Origin: Hyphomicrobiales bacterium
GTDB lineage: Bacteria; Pseudomonadota; Alphaproteobacteria; Rhizobiales; Rhizobiaceae
DNA: 64,000 bases
Assembly (NCBI GenBank): GCA_900470285.1
Contig: UCAG01000007.1
Span: forward strand, 62,001 to 126,000
Reading direction: 5' to 3'
Positions 46,474 to 55,279 of the stretch are shown here, piece by piece; the first letter of the stretch is position 1, and each line of letters starts with the position of its first letter. The translations under genes were made by a program, and so were the position numbers. A model generated the notes under the pieces. The model made no database searches and had not been told where the DNA came from. It worked only from the letters and a program-made list of their open reading frames with translations.

Positions 46474-48393
46474 TTAAGCGCCTTTCGGCTCAACAAGCAT
46501 ACGGCCTTTCATTTCCATATGCATGGCATGGCAGAACCATGAGCAATAATACCACCACACACCCGGCTTATTAGCGATGAAGGTAACCGAGGCGGTGGCC
46601 TGCGGTGCCACTTCCATGTTGATGCCGTAATTGATGATCGCGAAACCATGTGTCAGGTCTTCAATCTCATCAATATTGGTCACATAGACAGTGACTTCAT
46701 CGCCCTGTTTGACGGTGAATTCCTCAAGGCTGAAAGCCGGTGCAGCGGAGGTCATATAGACACGGACTTTATTGCCGTCACGGATGACCTCCGCAGCCTC
46801 CATCAGATCGACGCCATCGGCCTTTGCCTGTGCAACGGCATCGGCGAAGAACGGATCTTCACGGCTCCAGAAATTGACCGGATTGATCTTGGAGCGATGT
46901 ACGATTGTTGCGTCATGCGGTTCGGCGAAACTTGGTCCGTCATGGACAACCACCATTTTATCTCCGGAAATATCTATGAGCTGATCATTTTCCGGTTTGA
47001 GAGGTCCCACATTGAGATAGCGGTCTTTGGAGAATTTATTGAGAGAAATCAGCCATTTGCCATCCGCCTCTTTGGTTTGTCCCATTGAGGTGTGGTTGTG
47101 TCCCGGCTGATATTGCACATCCAGCTTCTGGCGGATCGGATCAACCTTTTCGCCCTTGAAGGCACGTTTGGCATCCTCAATGTTCCATTTACAGATCTGA
47201 CTGTCGATAAACAGGGTCGTATAGGCGTTACCCTTACCGTCATAGGCCGTGTGCAAAGGCCCGAGCCCCAGTTCCGGCTCTGCCACAACGGCATCACGCG
47301 GGCTGATTTTGTCGTCAAACAAATCATCGAATTTGCGGACGTCGAAAACGGTGACGGTTGGCGACAATTTACCATTGGCTACAATGTGAATGCCGTCCGG
47401 TGCGGTATTCATCCCATGCGGGCTGTTTGGCACCGGAATATAGCGGGTGAATTTAGAGCCTTTACGGCCATCGATCACCGGCACGCCGCCCATTTCCTTG
47501 AACTCGCCTTTGGCAACGGCTTCTTCAATGCGTTTCAGGTTGAAGACAACAATCCAGTCCTGCTCACTGCCCATCATTTCGGCAAGTGTTGTACCTTCTT
47601 CGGAATTGTAGCAGGTGGCAAAAGCATATTTGCCCTGATAATCGCAGTCGACATTGTCGAGATTGCCGCTGACCATCACCTGCCATGCAACTTTCATGCT
47701 TTCACCATCAACGGCAGTGAAAATCGCATGATAGTTTTTGGTGTCTGTCAGATTAGTGCCGTCATTCGGGATCGGCACGCGGTCTTCACCATTGCAGAAG
47801 ACATAGCCGGTTTTCGGATATTTCTGTACGCGCAGGCCATGAACCGTGTGTTGGTTCGGAAGCTGAATGATCTTGTCGCATTTCATCACATCAAGACGAA
47901 TACGGCAGACACGGGTATTGGCCTTGTCATTGGCGTAAAGATAGCGGCCGTCATAGGTTCCGTCAGTAAAAGAGAGATGCGGGTGATGCAGGTCGCCATT
48001 GTCGAAAATGCCGCCGCGGTCTTTCATGAATTCACGGTCTTCAGGCAGCATACCTTCGGTCAGGATTTTGCGGCTTTCATTGGTTTGTCCCCAGCCGGTG
48101 GCGCTGTCACGGTTGAAAACCGGAATACGCATCAGCTCGCGCATGGAAGGCAGGCCGACAATACGGACTTCACCGGTCTGGCCGCTGGAGAAGAATGTGT
48201 AATATTCATCCAGCTCACCCGGTTTGACTTCCGCACTTGAACCGGATGCAGCATTTGCAGCCATGGCCTGTTTCGGAGCACCGGCCATGACAAGTGCGCC
48301 GCCCATGCCGCTGGCACCAGCCGCCGCCACAAAGGCCGAAGTGCCGAGTAATTGCCGTCTGCTCATGCGGATTTTATTTTCTTGCTCAGACAT
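46474..48393 (-). CDS. nosZ: Nitrous oxide reductase NosZ (clade I)
   Basis: A 639-residue periplasmic copper enzyme that reduces N2O to N2. A twin-arginine signal (MSRRQLLG) identifies it as the clade I, Tat-exported type. The CuA site is complete: H582 in LTHGF, C617, W619, C621, H625 and M628 in [12 protein letters not shown]. The beta-propeller carries the CuZ histidines, including DLHHPH and PHDATIVH. It is the second gene of the operon, 23 bp after nosR. Confidence 0.97.
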   Translation of the reverse strand: MSEQENKIRMSRRQLLGTSAFVAAAGASGMGGALVMAGAPKQAMAANAASGSSAEVKPGELDEYYTFFSSGQTGEVRIVGLPSMRELMRIPVFNRDSATGWGQTNESRKILTEGMLPEDREFMKDRGGIFDNGDLHHPHLSFTDGTYDGRYLYANDKANTRVCRIRLDVMKCDKIIQLPNQHTVHGLRVQKYPKTGYVFCNGEDRVPIPNDGTNLTDTKNYHAIFTAVDGESMKVAWQVMVSGNLDNVDCDYQGKYAFATCYNSEEGTTLAEMMGSEQDWIVVFNLKRIEEAVAKGEFKEMGGVPVIDGRKGSKFTRYIPVPNSPHGMNTAPDGIHIVANGKLSPTVTVFDVRKFDDLFDDKISPRDAVVAEPELGLGPLHTAYDGKGNAYTTLFIDSQICKWNIEDAKRAFKGEKVDPIRQKLDVQYQPGHNHTSMGQTKEADGKWLISLNKFSKDRYLNVGPLKPENDQLIDISGDKMVVVHDGPSFAEPHDATIVHRSKINPVNFWSREDPFFADAVAQAKADGVDLMEAAEVIRDGNKVRVYMTSAAPAFSLEEFTVKQGDEVTVYVTNIDEIEDLTHGFAIINYGINMEVAPQATASVTFIANKPGVWWYYCSWFCHAMHMEMKGRMLVEPKGA

Positions 48394-48416
48394 TGCTGTG
48401 CCTCCAGTTGAAAATT

Positions 48417-50744
48417 TCAGGATGCTGCGTCCGGTGCAGGCGCACTGGTAACAGGCTTTCCGTTATGGGTGATGATGGTCTTGGTCTGACTGCTGCCTTC
48501 TGCCGGTGGAATGTAAGGCGCGTTACGGGCAGCGAATTTCTCACGTTTAACACGCACCTGAACCATATGCGGGCAGCGTTGGTCATCGTGGTAGAGTTCC
48601 TGACAATGCATGCAGTAGATACATTCATTGACATTGATCTGACCTTCCGGATGGATGGACTGCACGGGACATTCGACTGCACAGCGCTGGCATGGCGAGC
48701 CGCATTCCGGCCAGCGTTTGAGCCATTCAAACATACGGATACGGCCAGGTATGGCGAGCGCTGCACCGAGCGGGCACAGATAGCGGCAGAAGAAGCGTTC
48801 AATGAACAGACCGGCAGTCAGCAATGTCAGGGCATAGATGACGAACGGCCATTCGCGGGCGAATTTCAGGATGATTGCGGTTTTGAACGGTTCGACTTCA
48901 GCGAAAACTTCGGCCAGTGCCACGGAATAGAGCGACAGACCAAACAGGCCGAGGAAGATAATATATTTGATCGGCCACAGGCGTTCATGCAGACCCCATG
49001 GTAGTTTGACTTGTGGTACTTTCAGCCATTGTGCCAGATTGTTGCTCAGTTCCTGCAGCGCACCGAAAGGGCAGAGCCAGCCGCAGAACGGGCCTCGTCC
49101 CCAGAACAACAGACCAGCTGCAACCGAGCCCCACAACAAGAAGGTCAGTGGCGAGGTCAGGAAGAATTCCCAATTAAAGCCCGTAATCAGCGAATTGGTG
49201 AAAGTCAGGACATTGACGACTGATAATTGGGTGTTGGTGTAGAAACCAAGCCAGACAAGGATGAACAGGAGATAGCCGCGTCTGACCCATGCGAAGAAGC
49301 GCGGGCGTCTGACGAGATGGTTCTGGAAGAAGAAGATTGCGACCAGCACCAGAATAGCGAAGGCAGTAATCACAATATTGATTTTGTTCATCTGCCACAT
49401 CTGAATCCACAGCGGATTATCTTCACCGAAGAAATCAGGCATGGATGCTTCACCAACCGGTGCGCTGACATGCGGGTTATTTGCTGTGGCAGCATCTTGT
49501 GCAGGCTGCACGAGAGTCGAGACAGGTTTGGCAGGTGCGGTGATGGTCACATATTGGTCATGAAGATTATAACCGAGGTTATAGAAAATACTGGCTTTGT
49601 CGCGGGCGCCGAAGCCACGCTGTACCAGCAATTGCAGTTCCCACGGCTTCGTTATGTCAAAAGTAAAGCCTTCCGGTACTGTGAACAGAGCGATTTCGCG
49701 TAATTTAGGTGCGCCTTCGGCAGCAATGTCACCGATACGCGTATGATTTTTATCCCGAAAACGGATACCCTGACCGTCCTGCAGCAGTTCGATACGGTCA
49801 AAAATACCGCCGCGCACATAGCCTGATCCTTTGAAGGAATAGGCGCCGTCACCGGCAACTAATATGGCTTGCTGGCGGGGCTTGAGATGTTTTTGCATCT
49901 GATCATAACCGGCCTTACCAAGCAGGCTGAGGCCGATGGATGGCACCGAGACCGGCGCGACATAAAGCTCGATGAACTGATCTTCAGGATCGGATGTTTC
50001 AGGATTGCCTGCGGCTTGCGGCTGTTTAGCGTCAAGAAAAGCTTGCGTCACTTCGCCGACACTGAGCTTCAGACTGCGAACAGAGCCGTCACCGGTCAGC
50101 TCCTGCCAGTCACGGATATCCTGTTTCGACAGATCAACAGTGCGGATTTCCTGCGGTGTCGCGACTTGTCCGGCAGGAAGCTGATTGCCCAGACGGCCGC
50201 TACGGATCAGCCCGACAGCTGAGCGCACGACACTGTCGCCCATCACCAGAACAGTAACCGTGGCACCGCTGACAATCTCGACCTGAGGCGGTTTGGCAGT
50301 GCCTGAAGCAACGGCGTTGAAATCGCTGTTGATGAGAGAGTTGAGCGCGGCAACGACTTTGGCTTCAGGAATCCCGATCAGAACAATCGGCTCTTTATGA
50401 TCTACCAGTTTGATACCGCGAATAATGCCTTTTGGATCAATGCCGACAAGAATATGGATCGGTTTGCCGGAATAACCGACCGCACTGGTAAAGTCCGAGT
50501 TCAGATAAATATAACCAAGCAGATCTTGATTTTTATAGACCGGCGCAATCGGCGGCTCACCTTGCGGCGTGCCGATACGATCGGCATCTTGAAAGATTTC
50601 CTGCACTTTCAGCGCAGGCCGATACTTGTCCAACTGAGCGGCAAAGACTGTTGATTGCAGACTGAAAAAAACGCTAACCACAACACAGAACAGCTGAAAC
50701 AGTTTTCTGAAGGAGGGTGCCGAACGGTCATGAAAGCGGTTCAT
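48417..50744 (-). CDS. nosR: NosR, flavin and iron-sulfur membrane protein
   Basis: A 775-residue protein needed for nos expression and electron delivery to NosZ. An export signal precedes a periplasmic FMN-binding domain ([15 protein letters not shown] gives the FMN-threonine site), then several membrane helices with [12 protein letters not shown] and [11 protein letters not shown], and a C-terminal ferredoxin part with [15 protein letters not shown] and CIYCMHCQ. I start at ATG 50744; a TTG at 50804 lies upstream of the predicted transcription start and has no ribosome site. First gene of nosRZDFYLX. Confidence 0.95.
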   Translation of the reverse strand: MNRFHDRSAPSFRKLFQLFCVVVSVFFSLQSTVFAAQLDKYRPALKVQEIFQDADRIGTPQGEPPIAPVYKNQDLLGYIYLNSDFTSAVGYSGKPIHILVGIDPKGIIRGIKLVDHKEPIVLIGIPEAKVVAALNSLINSDFNAVASGTAKPPQVEIVSGATVTVLVMGDSVVRSAVGLIRSGRLGNQLPAGQVATPQEIRTVDLSKQDIRDWQELTGDGSVRSLKLSVGEVTQAFLDAKQPQAAGNPETSDPEDQFIELYVAPVSVPSIGLSLLGKAGYDQMQKHLKPRQQAILVAGDGAYSFKGSGYVRGGIFDRIELLQDGQGIRFRDKNHTRIGDIAAEGAPKLREIALFTVPEGFTFDITKPWELQLLVQRGFGARDKASIFYNLGYNLHDQYVTITAPAKPVSTLVQPAQDAATANNPHVSAPVGEASMPDFFGEDNPLWIQMWQMNKINIVITAFAILVLVAIFFFQNHLVRRPRFFAWVRRGYLLFILVWLGFYTNTQLSVVNVLTFTNSLITGFNWEFFLTSPLTFLLWGSVAAGLLFWGRGPFCGWLCPFGALQELSNNLAQWLKVPQVKLPWGLHERLWPIKYIIFLGLFGLSLYSVALAEVFAEVEPFKTAIILKFAREWPFVIYALTLLTAGLFIERFFCRYLCPLGAALAIPGRIRMFEWLKRWPECGSPCQRCAVECPVQSIHPEGQINVNECIYCMHCQELYHDDQRCPHMVQVRVKREKFAARNAPYIPPAEGSSQTKTIITHNGKPVTSAPAPDAAS

Positions 50745-50807
50745 ATCAAGGGCTCGCTGCAAATCATTACGCGCAGCGGCAAGGCCACTGGGCGATCTAT
50801 GCAACGG

Positions 50808-50813
50808 ACTTTA
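50808..50813 (-). promoter_or_regulatory. -10-like element TAAAGT for the nos operon
   Basis: On the minus strand TAAAGT is centred 31 bp from the NnrR-type box. It matches the -10 consensus at four positions. Transcription would start near 50800. Confidence 0.45.
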
Positions 50814-50834
50814 ATGAAGCGGCGGAAAGCGTCT

Positions 50835-50848
50835 TTGCGTCAGAACAA
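50835..50848. promoter_or_regulatory. NnrR/FNR-type box upstream of nosR
   Basis: TTGCGTCAGAACAA on the plus strand, 13 of 14 bases identical to the box upstream of the DUF2249 gene. It is centred about 97 bp upstream of the nosR ATG. Confidence 0.72.
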
Positions 50849-50900
50849 ACTGACGATAATTGCAGGCCTTAATTATCTGAATATATGCTGTTTGCTGTCT

Positions 50901-51599
50901 TTAGCGGAAATACACACGGTATAAAAATTCCGGCAATGTATGATTACGGCGGATATATATTCTCGGAATGCCAAACGGGTCATCATTGGGACGGGCGCGT
51001 GCGGCAATTGTCGTGACCGCGCTCTGGAAACCCGCCTCGCGTACCATTAACCGGTGTGTCTGGTTATTGGCGCCGTAAGGATAGCAAAAATGAGGAACCT
51101 CTGCACCCAGCATATCCTCCAGCCGTGATTTTGATTCACTGATCTGGCGGCGGGCTTCATTATCCGGTGTTTCGTTCAGATTGACATGGTCAAGCGTATG
51201 CGCACCAACTTCATGCCCCAATGCTGCCCATTCACGCATTTGCGTAACGGACATGCATGCCATTTCCGGAATGCCGATTGCCTTGTCCCAGATATTGCTG
51301 CCACCGATCTGGTTGGCAACAAAATAATTCGTGGCGGTGAAGCCGCATTCTGCCAAAACAGGAACGGCATTTTCCAATACATTCAGGAAGCCGTCATCAA
51401 AAGTCAGAACCGCAACCTTTCCGGTTTTCTCTCCCTTAATGTAAGGCATGGCATCCCGAACGGAGAGCCCCTGATAGCCGAGTTTTTTCAGCCAGCGCAT
51501 CTGGCTGGCAAAGCGTTTCGGATGCACAAAAAGGCTGCGAAAAGGGACATTGCTTTCGACAGCTGCAATGTGGTGGTAGACGAGGATCGGAACTGTCAT
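50901..51599 (-). CDS. Polysaccharide deacetylase family protein
   Basis: A 232-residue NodB-homology protein (carbohydrate esterase 4). Motif 1 is LTFDDG (about residues 64-69), motif 2 the zinc pair HTLDH and motif 3 CYPYGANN. The catalytic aspartates and histidines are therefore present. No signal peptide is visible, so it may act on a lipid-linked or cytoplasmic glycan. It lies 40 bp after the glycosyltransferase gene on the same strand and probably shares its promoter; both may act on a surface polysaccharide. Confidence 0.88.
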   Translation of the reverse strand: MTVPILVYHHIAAVESNVPFRSLFVHPKRFASQMRWLKKLGYQGLSVRDAMPYIKGEKTGKVAVLTFDDGFLNVLENAVPVLAECGFTATNYFVANQIGGSNIWDKAIGIPEMACMSVTQMREWAALGHEVGAHTLDHVNLNETPDNEARRQISESKSRLEDMLGAEVPHFCYPYGANNQTHRLMVREAGFQSAVTTIAARARPNDDPFGIPRIYIRRNHTLPEFLYRVYFR

Positions 51600-51639
51600 A
51601 GGTAAATGCTTTTACTTTTCGGATCAGTGCGACGGGGTA

Positions 51640-52626
51640 TCAGTAGCCGTCAATGTCAACATAATGCATGGATTTTTTGCCACGTGCTCCGTCGATAAAA
51701 CCGACCAGACTGCCTAAATTCGCAGCAATCGTTAACAGGCCCCTTTCACGATAGATGGGCAATAATAAGCTGCCGACAAGCACTTTATAAACACGCGAAA
51801 GAACCGATTTGAATGTGCGCCATAAGGTGCCGTTTTTCTGGTTTTTTGCGCGTTCCAGATGGACTGTTCTGGCATGGTCGCGATTGCGGCGATAATAATA
51901 GCTCAGTTTAAGCCGTGAAGCGGGAACGGTTTCATAGGCAATAGCGTGCGGTGTCCAACCGGTTTGGGCTCCAAGGGCTTTTGCCTCGGCCCATAACTGC
52001 CAGTCCTCGCCGCCGGCCTGACCTAAAGCCGCGTCAAAGCGCAACCCAGATGAGCGGAAAAAGTCGAGATTGCCCATCCAGCTGCCGGTAGCAAGTTTCA
52101 GTTGTCCAGCTTTGCCTTCTTCGCGCTTTTTGATTGAGCGGTTTTCCGCATTGCGATTTACTTTATCAACACCCTGCCAGACAATTCTTTGCCAGAAGGA
52201 CAATTTACCTTCCGGTGGTGCAAAGCGTACCGGCGCGCCGACAATATCAAGATTGTGGTGATCGCGCTCTTTCAGCAGCTCTTGCAGCCATTGTGGCTCT
52301 ACCTGCTCGTCATCATCGGCGAATGTCAGCAGATCATAGCCATGATCGGCAGCATAATTGAGTACATGGTTTCTGGCGGATGCGATGCCTAAAACCGGTT
52401 CAATAGCATAGACGACTTCTGCAGGTGAAACTCTTGCCCGAAAGTCATTGATAATCGAGCAGGCTGTTTTCTCGTGATTGTTTTCTACAATTAAAAAACA
52501 GATCTGTATCCCTTCCGGAATATTCAGACGGGCATAAGACATCAGCAATTTTTGCAGCATAACGGGACGATCTCTTGTGATCGTGCCGATGCAAATTTTC
52601 CGGTGCGTTTTTGAAATCAAAAACAA
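51640..52626 (-). CDS. Glycosyltransferase family 2
   Basis: A 328-residue GT2 enzyme. ICIGTITRDRPVMLQKLL at the start, the metal and nucleotide-sugar motif FADDDEQ (near residue 100) and GGEDWQLW (acceptor and base region) are typical. A C-terminal hydrophobic patch may attach it to the membrane. There is no ATG at the right place: the gene appears to start at TTG, either 52626 or 52620; AGGGGG lies 8 bases before the latter. ExoM-like succinoglycan enzymes have a similar beginning, but the sugar is unknown. Confidence 0.85.
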   Translation of the reverse strand: MFLISKTHRKICIGTITRDRPVMLQKLLMSYARLNIPEGIQICFLIVENNHEKTACSIINDFRARVSPAEVVYAIEPVLGIASARNHVLNYAADHGYDLLTFADDDEQVEPQWLQELLKERDHHNLDIVGAPVRFAPPEGKLSFWQRIVWQGVDKVNRNAENRSIKKREEGKAGQLKLATGSWMGNLDFFRSSGLRFDAALGQAGGEDWQLWAEAKALGAQTGWTPHAIAYETVPASRLKLSYYYRRNRDHARTVHLERAKNQKNGTLWRTFKSVLSRVYKVLVGSLLLPIYRERGLLTIAANLGSLVGFIDGARGKKSMHYVDIDGY

Positions 52627-53077
52627 TTCCCCCTGTGACCCCGACTTTCATTCCCATCTATCTGTTCGCGAGATAATTTCCCCGTAATCTCCCGGGCAGA
52701 TAGTCGCGATGAGAATTCTTATAATATCATAAGATATCAATTTAATGTTATGTAAAAAATTCGGTTTCACTCATAAAAACGCGTATTCTTTTTAAATTTA
52801 TTGCAAAAGTGAGGTCTATTCTGGCGCATTCAGGGGGTGTTGAAGATAAAATGATTTTTTTATTAGGCGCTACATAATATACAGTAACTTATATAATGCT
52901 GTTTTTTTAAGTGTAATTTGGGGAGAACGGGCGGAGCGCAGCCATGCACGAGTATAGAATATCGTCAGGCTTTTGAGGGGACAGGCGGCGTGTATATTTG
53001 CGACGACAATATGATATGGCGCATGATGGAATGATGCAGCCTGTGCCGATTGGAATATTGTATTTTATGGGATCAGA
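52627..53077. other. AT-rich intergenic region left of tRNA-Val
   Basis: A 451 bp stretch, much richer in A and T than its surroundings (runs such as TTATAATATCATAAG and TTTTTTTATTAGG). It should hold the promoter of the glycosyltransferase operon. A short inverted repeat CTATCTG (52657-52663) and CAGATAG (52696-52702) lies close to that gene. I find no gene or RNA I can name. Confidence 0.4.
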
Positions 53078-53152
53078 TGGTGGGCGTAACAGGGATTGAA
53101 CCTGTGACCCCTACAATGTCAATGTAGTGCTCTCCCGCTGAGCTATACGCCC
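53078..53152 (-). tRNA. tRNA-Val(GAC)
   Basis: The minus strand folds as a cloverleaf: acceptor GGGCGTA with TACGCCC, D arm GCTC...GAGC, anticodon stem CTACA and TGTAG around TTGACAT (anticodon GAC), T arm ACAGGTTCAATCCCTGT, and encoded CCA at the 3' end. It is transcribed in the same direction as cpdR just upstream. Confidence 0.97.
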
Positions 53153-53270
53153 ATCCGATGACGCGCATACACCATATTGGTTCGCGCGCGTCAATGCCCT
53201 TTTGAAGAATAAAGAGAAAAAACTTTGTTTTACCTGTTGTTTTTCAACAGGCTTAGTCCGAGACCTGCAG

Positions 53271-53633
53271 TCAGGCTGCCAGCAACATTTTCTCGATCTC
53301 ATTCACGAGATCGCGCAGATGAAACGGCTTGGAAAGGACTTTGGCTTCACGCGGTGCATTCGAGTCGGGATTGAGGGCAACGGCAGCAAAACCGGTGATG
53401 AACATGACTTTGAGGTCAGGATCAATCTCGGTCGCACGGCGCGCCAGTTCAATTCCGTCCATTTCAGGCATAACAATATCCGTCAGCAGCAAAGAGAATG
53501 GCTCTTCGCGCAGACGCTCATAGGCGCTGGCTCCATTGTCGAAATGGGTGACATGATAACCGGCTTTTTCCAGTGCTTTCACCAGAAAACGGCGCATATC
53601 ATTATCATCTTCAGCAAGCAGAATTCTTTTCAT
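53271..53633 (-). CDS. cpdR: CpdR-type single-domain response regulator
   Basis: A 120-residue stand-alone receiver domain. Phosphoacceptor D52 lies in LLLTDIVMPEMDG, the acidic pair is E8-D9-D10 and the conserved lysine is K102 in LSKPF. Length and the C-terminus KPFHLRDLVNEIEKML match CpdR, which in its unphosphorylated state directs ClpXP to degrade cell-cycle proteins and is controlled by the CckA-ChpT relay. Single-domain regulators of other function cannot be excluded, but the position next to tRNA-Val supports the call. Confidence 0.88.
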   Translation of the reverse strand: MKRILLAEDDNDMRRFLVKALEKAGYHVTHFDNGASAYERLREEPFSLLLTDIVMPEMDGIELARRATEIDPDLKVMFITGFAAVALNPDSNAPREAKVLSKPFHLRDLVNEIEKMLLAA

Positions 53634-54058
53634 TGGTCCGTCCGAATGTCTGTACGCTTTTTATCTGCGTGTCCCCAGCATGATATTGCGGTGACAAAAT
53701 GGCAAGAAAAGCGATTCAATCTGATCCTATAAGACGCTGCTTTGGTAAATATCGGATGAATCATTCCTATTAATCTGCCGCGTCTCCGTGACTGGCAGTA
53801 AAGTTGTTTTATCGCATATGCGTTTTGACAGGCAAAATTTTCTTTGAAAATGACATATAGGGTAGCTCAAGAAAATGTCATGTGTTGTGGTATGAAATTG
53901 TTCTTAAATAATAAATTGAACGCCTGCTGCCGGTATTTTCTGGAAAATATAACAATTCCGGCTTTGCTTTTCCTGATTATCAGTTAGGCTTGAGGGATAA
54001 ACGGCTATCGGGCCAAAATAATCCGGGCAAATGCCCTTGCAGTATATGAAAGCGAAGA
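53634..54058. other. Intergenic region between cpdR and the N-formylglutamate amidohydrolase gene
   Basis: A 425 bp divergent spacer. It contains an ATGACAT / ATGTCAT inverted pair around 53840-53882 and AT-rich promoter-like stretches, but no gene, terminator or RNA I can support. Confidence 0.35.
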
Positions 54059-54967
54059 ATGAGCCTGCAACGGGATTTTCAGACAATTACTCCCTTTGAA
54101 GTCTGTGCTCCGGCACAACAGCGTATCCCGTTCGTTTTTAATTCACCGCATAGCGGAAGTCATTATCCTCTGGCATTTCTGCAGCAATCCCGTCTTAGTC
54201 CTCATGATATCCGCCAGTCAGAAGACTGCTATGTTGATGAATTATTCGCCATGGCTGTACCGTTGGGGGCGCCTTTGCTGCGCGCGCATTTCCCGCGTGC
54301 CTATCTGGATGTGAATCGTGAGCCCTACGAACTCGACCCGAAAATGTTTAACGAGCCTGTGCCGTCTTATGCGAATATCAGGTCGACACGGGTTGCAGGC
54401 GGATTAGGTACAATCGCTAAAATCGTTGGGGAAGGTCAGGATATTTATAAATCCAGACTGCCATTATGTGAGGCACTCGACCGGATAGAAACAATCTACA
54501 AGCCGTATCACCATCAGCTCGGACAGTTGCTGAGCGATACACGGGCACAATTTGGCTATGCTGTTCTGGTGGATTGCCATTCTATGCCGAGCGGAATGGA
54601 TATGGCTGATCATGCCGGTCAGAACGGGGCTGCAGGGCGACCGGATTTCATAATCGGTGACCGTTTCGGGCGTTCCTGTTCGGATGCTTTGTCTTGGGCA
54701 GCAATCGAGCTGCTGCAAAATATGGGTTATAATGTTGCGCATAATAAGCCTTATGCCGGTGGCTATATTACCGAGCATTACGGGCGTCCGCATCGTGATT
54801 TTCATGCTTTGCAAATTGAAGTGAACCGCGCACTCTATGTCGACGAAAACAGTCTTCAGTACCTGCCGTCATTTGCGGGGCTTTGCCGTGATCTGACGCA
54901 ATTTATGGCAGATCTGACGGCCTTGCCGGATTATGTGTTTTTGCAGAAACCGCAGGCTGCAGAATGA
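54059..54967 (+). CDS. N-formylglutamate amidohydrolase family protein
   Basis: A 302-residue FGase-family (HutG-like) hydrolase, which releases formate from N-formylglutamate. Conserved features are FNSPHSGSHYP, the acidic DVNREPYELDP, LVDCHSMPSG with the metal-binding DxH, and ITEHYGRPHRDFHALQIEVNRALY. No histidine-degradation gene is adjacent; in related bacteria stand-alone members of this family have unclear physiological substrates. Ribosome site is weak (GCGAAGA). It overlaps nothing and ends nine bases before the sRNA on the opposite strand. Confidence 0.87.
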   Translation: MSLQRDFQTITPFEVCAPAQQRIPFVFNSPHSGSHYPLAFLQQSRLSPHDIRQSEDCYVDELFAMAVPLGAPLLRAHFPRAYLDVNREPYELDPKMFNEPVPSYANIRSTRVAGGLGTIAKIVGEGQDIYKSRLPLCEALDRIETIYKPYHHQLGQLLSDTRAQFGYAVLVDCHSMPSGMDMADHAGQNGAAGRPDFIIGDRFGRSCSDALSWAAIELLQNMGYNVAHNKPYAGGYITEHYGRPHRDFHALQIEVNRALYVDENSLQYLPSFAGLCRDLTQFMADLTALPDYVFLQKPQAAE

Positions 54968-54976
54968 AACACGCAT

Positions 54977-55053
54977 AAAAAAAGACCGCACAAAAGTGCG
55001 GTCCAAAATCTAGGGAGGAAACGCCCTTGCGGGCGAAAACAGACATATTGTCC
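54977..55053 (-). ncRNA. mmgR: Small RNA of the mmgR / suhB (alpha-r8) family
   Basis: The minus strand encodes a compact sRNA. A promoter TTGACC, 17 bp, TAAAAT (55089-55061) predicts a start at about 55053. The RNA then shows a small hairpin (GACA, ATA, TGTC), a stem CGCCC with GCAA tetraloop (55022-55035), the single-stranded motif UUUCCUCCCU (55012-55021) and a terminator GACCGCAC, UUUU, GUGCGGUC with seven U (ending 54977). The predicted length of 77 nt and the UUUCCUCCCU motif match what I recall of Sinorhizobium MmgR, and the family's Rfam name suhB comes from its place beside an IMPase-family gene, as here. It probably base-pairs with ribosome sites through the pyrimidine motif, with Hfq. 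Confidence 0.87.
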
Positions 55054-55060
55054 GTTAACT

Positions 55061-55089
55061 ATTTTATTTTGCCGGTGAGTTACGGTCAA
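55061..55089 (-). promoter_or_regulatory. Promoter of the mmgR-type small RNA
   Basis: Minus-strand TTGACC (55089-55084) and TAAAAT (55066-55061) are separated by exactly 17 bp, a strong sigma-70-type match. It would start transcription about 8 bp downstream, at 55053. Confidence 0.75.
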
Positions 55090-55163
55090 TTCGGAATTCG
55101 GAAAAATCAGACATTTTTATGAAAATTCTGAATTTTCTGAAGTTACAATCAAATTAACTTATT

Positions 55164-55226
55164 GATATATTTCATCAAAATGTTTTGGCTAAAAGCTATA
55201 GCTCAAGCATTTTGATGAAATATATC
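55164..55226. repeat. Long near-perfect hairpin upstream of the hisN-like gene
   Basis: GATATATTTCATCAAAATG (55164-55182) is exactly complementary to CATTTTGATGAAATATATC (55208-55226). The inner sequence continues pairing with few mismatches, giving about 27 bp of stem. There is no T-tract. It lies 54 bp before the hisN-like start. Confidence 0.75.
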
Positions 55227-55279
55227 GCCGAAATTTCGTCGAAATGCTAAAATCTTGCTATGAAATGGAGTGAATTTTC

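Noticed and set aside
47092-48240. A 382-codon open frame on the plus strand opposite nosZ
   Set aside because: Antisense shadow of the nosZ catalytic domain; no promoter, ribosome site or recognisable domain.
52719-52733. Small palindrome in the AT-rich spacer as a terminator
   Set aside because: The stem is only a few A-T pairs and is not followed by a T-tract; it is more likely part of a promoter region.
53078-53152. tRNA-Val as an integration site of a mobile element
   Set aside because: I found no duplicated tRNA 3' end, no integrase gene and no other mobility gene on either side.
54984-55003. Hairpin read as the terminator of the N-formylglutamate amidohydrolase gene
   Set aside because: On the plus strand no T-tract follows it, whereas seven T follow on the minus strand. 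The orientation fits the small RNA instead.
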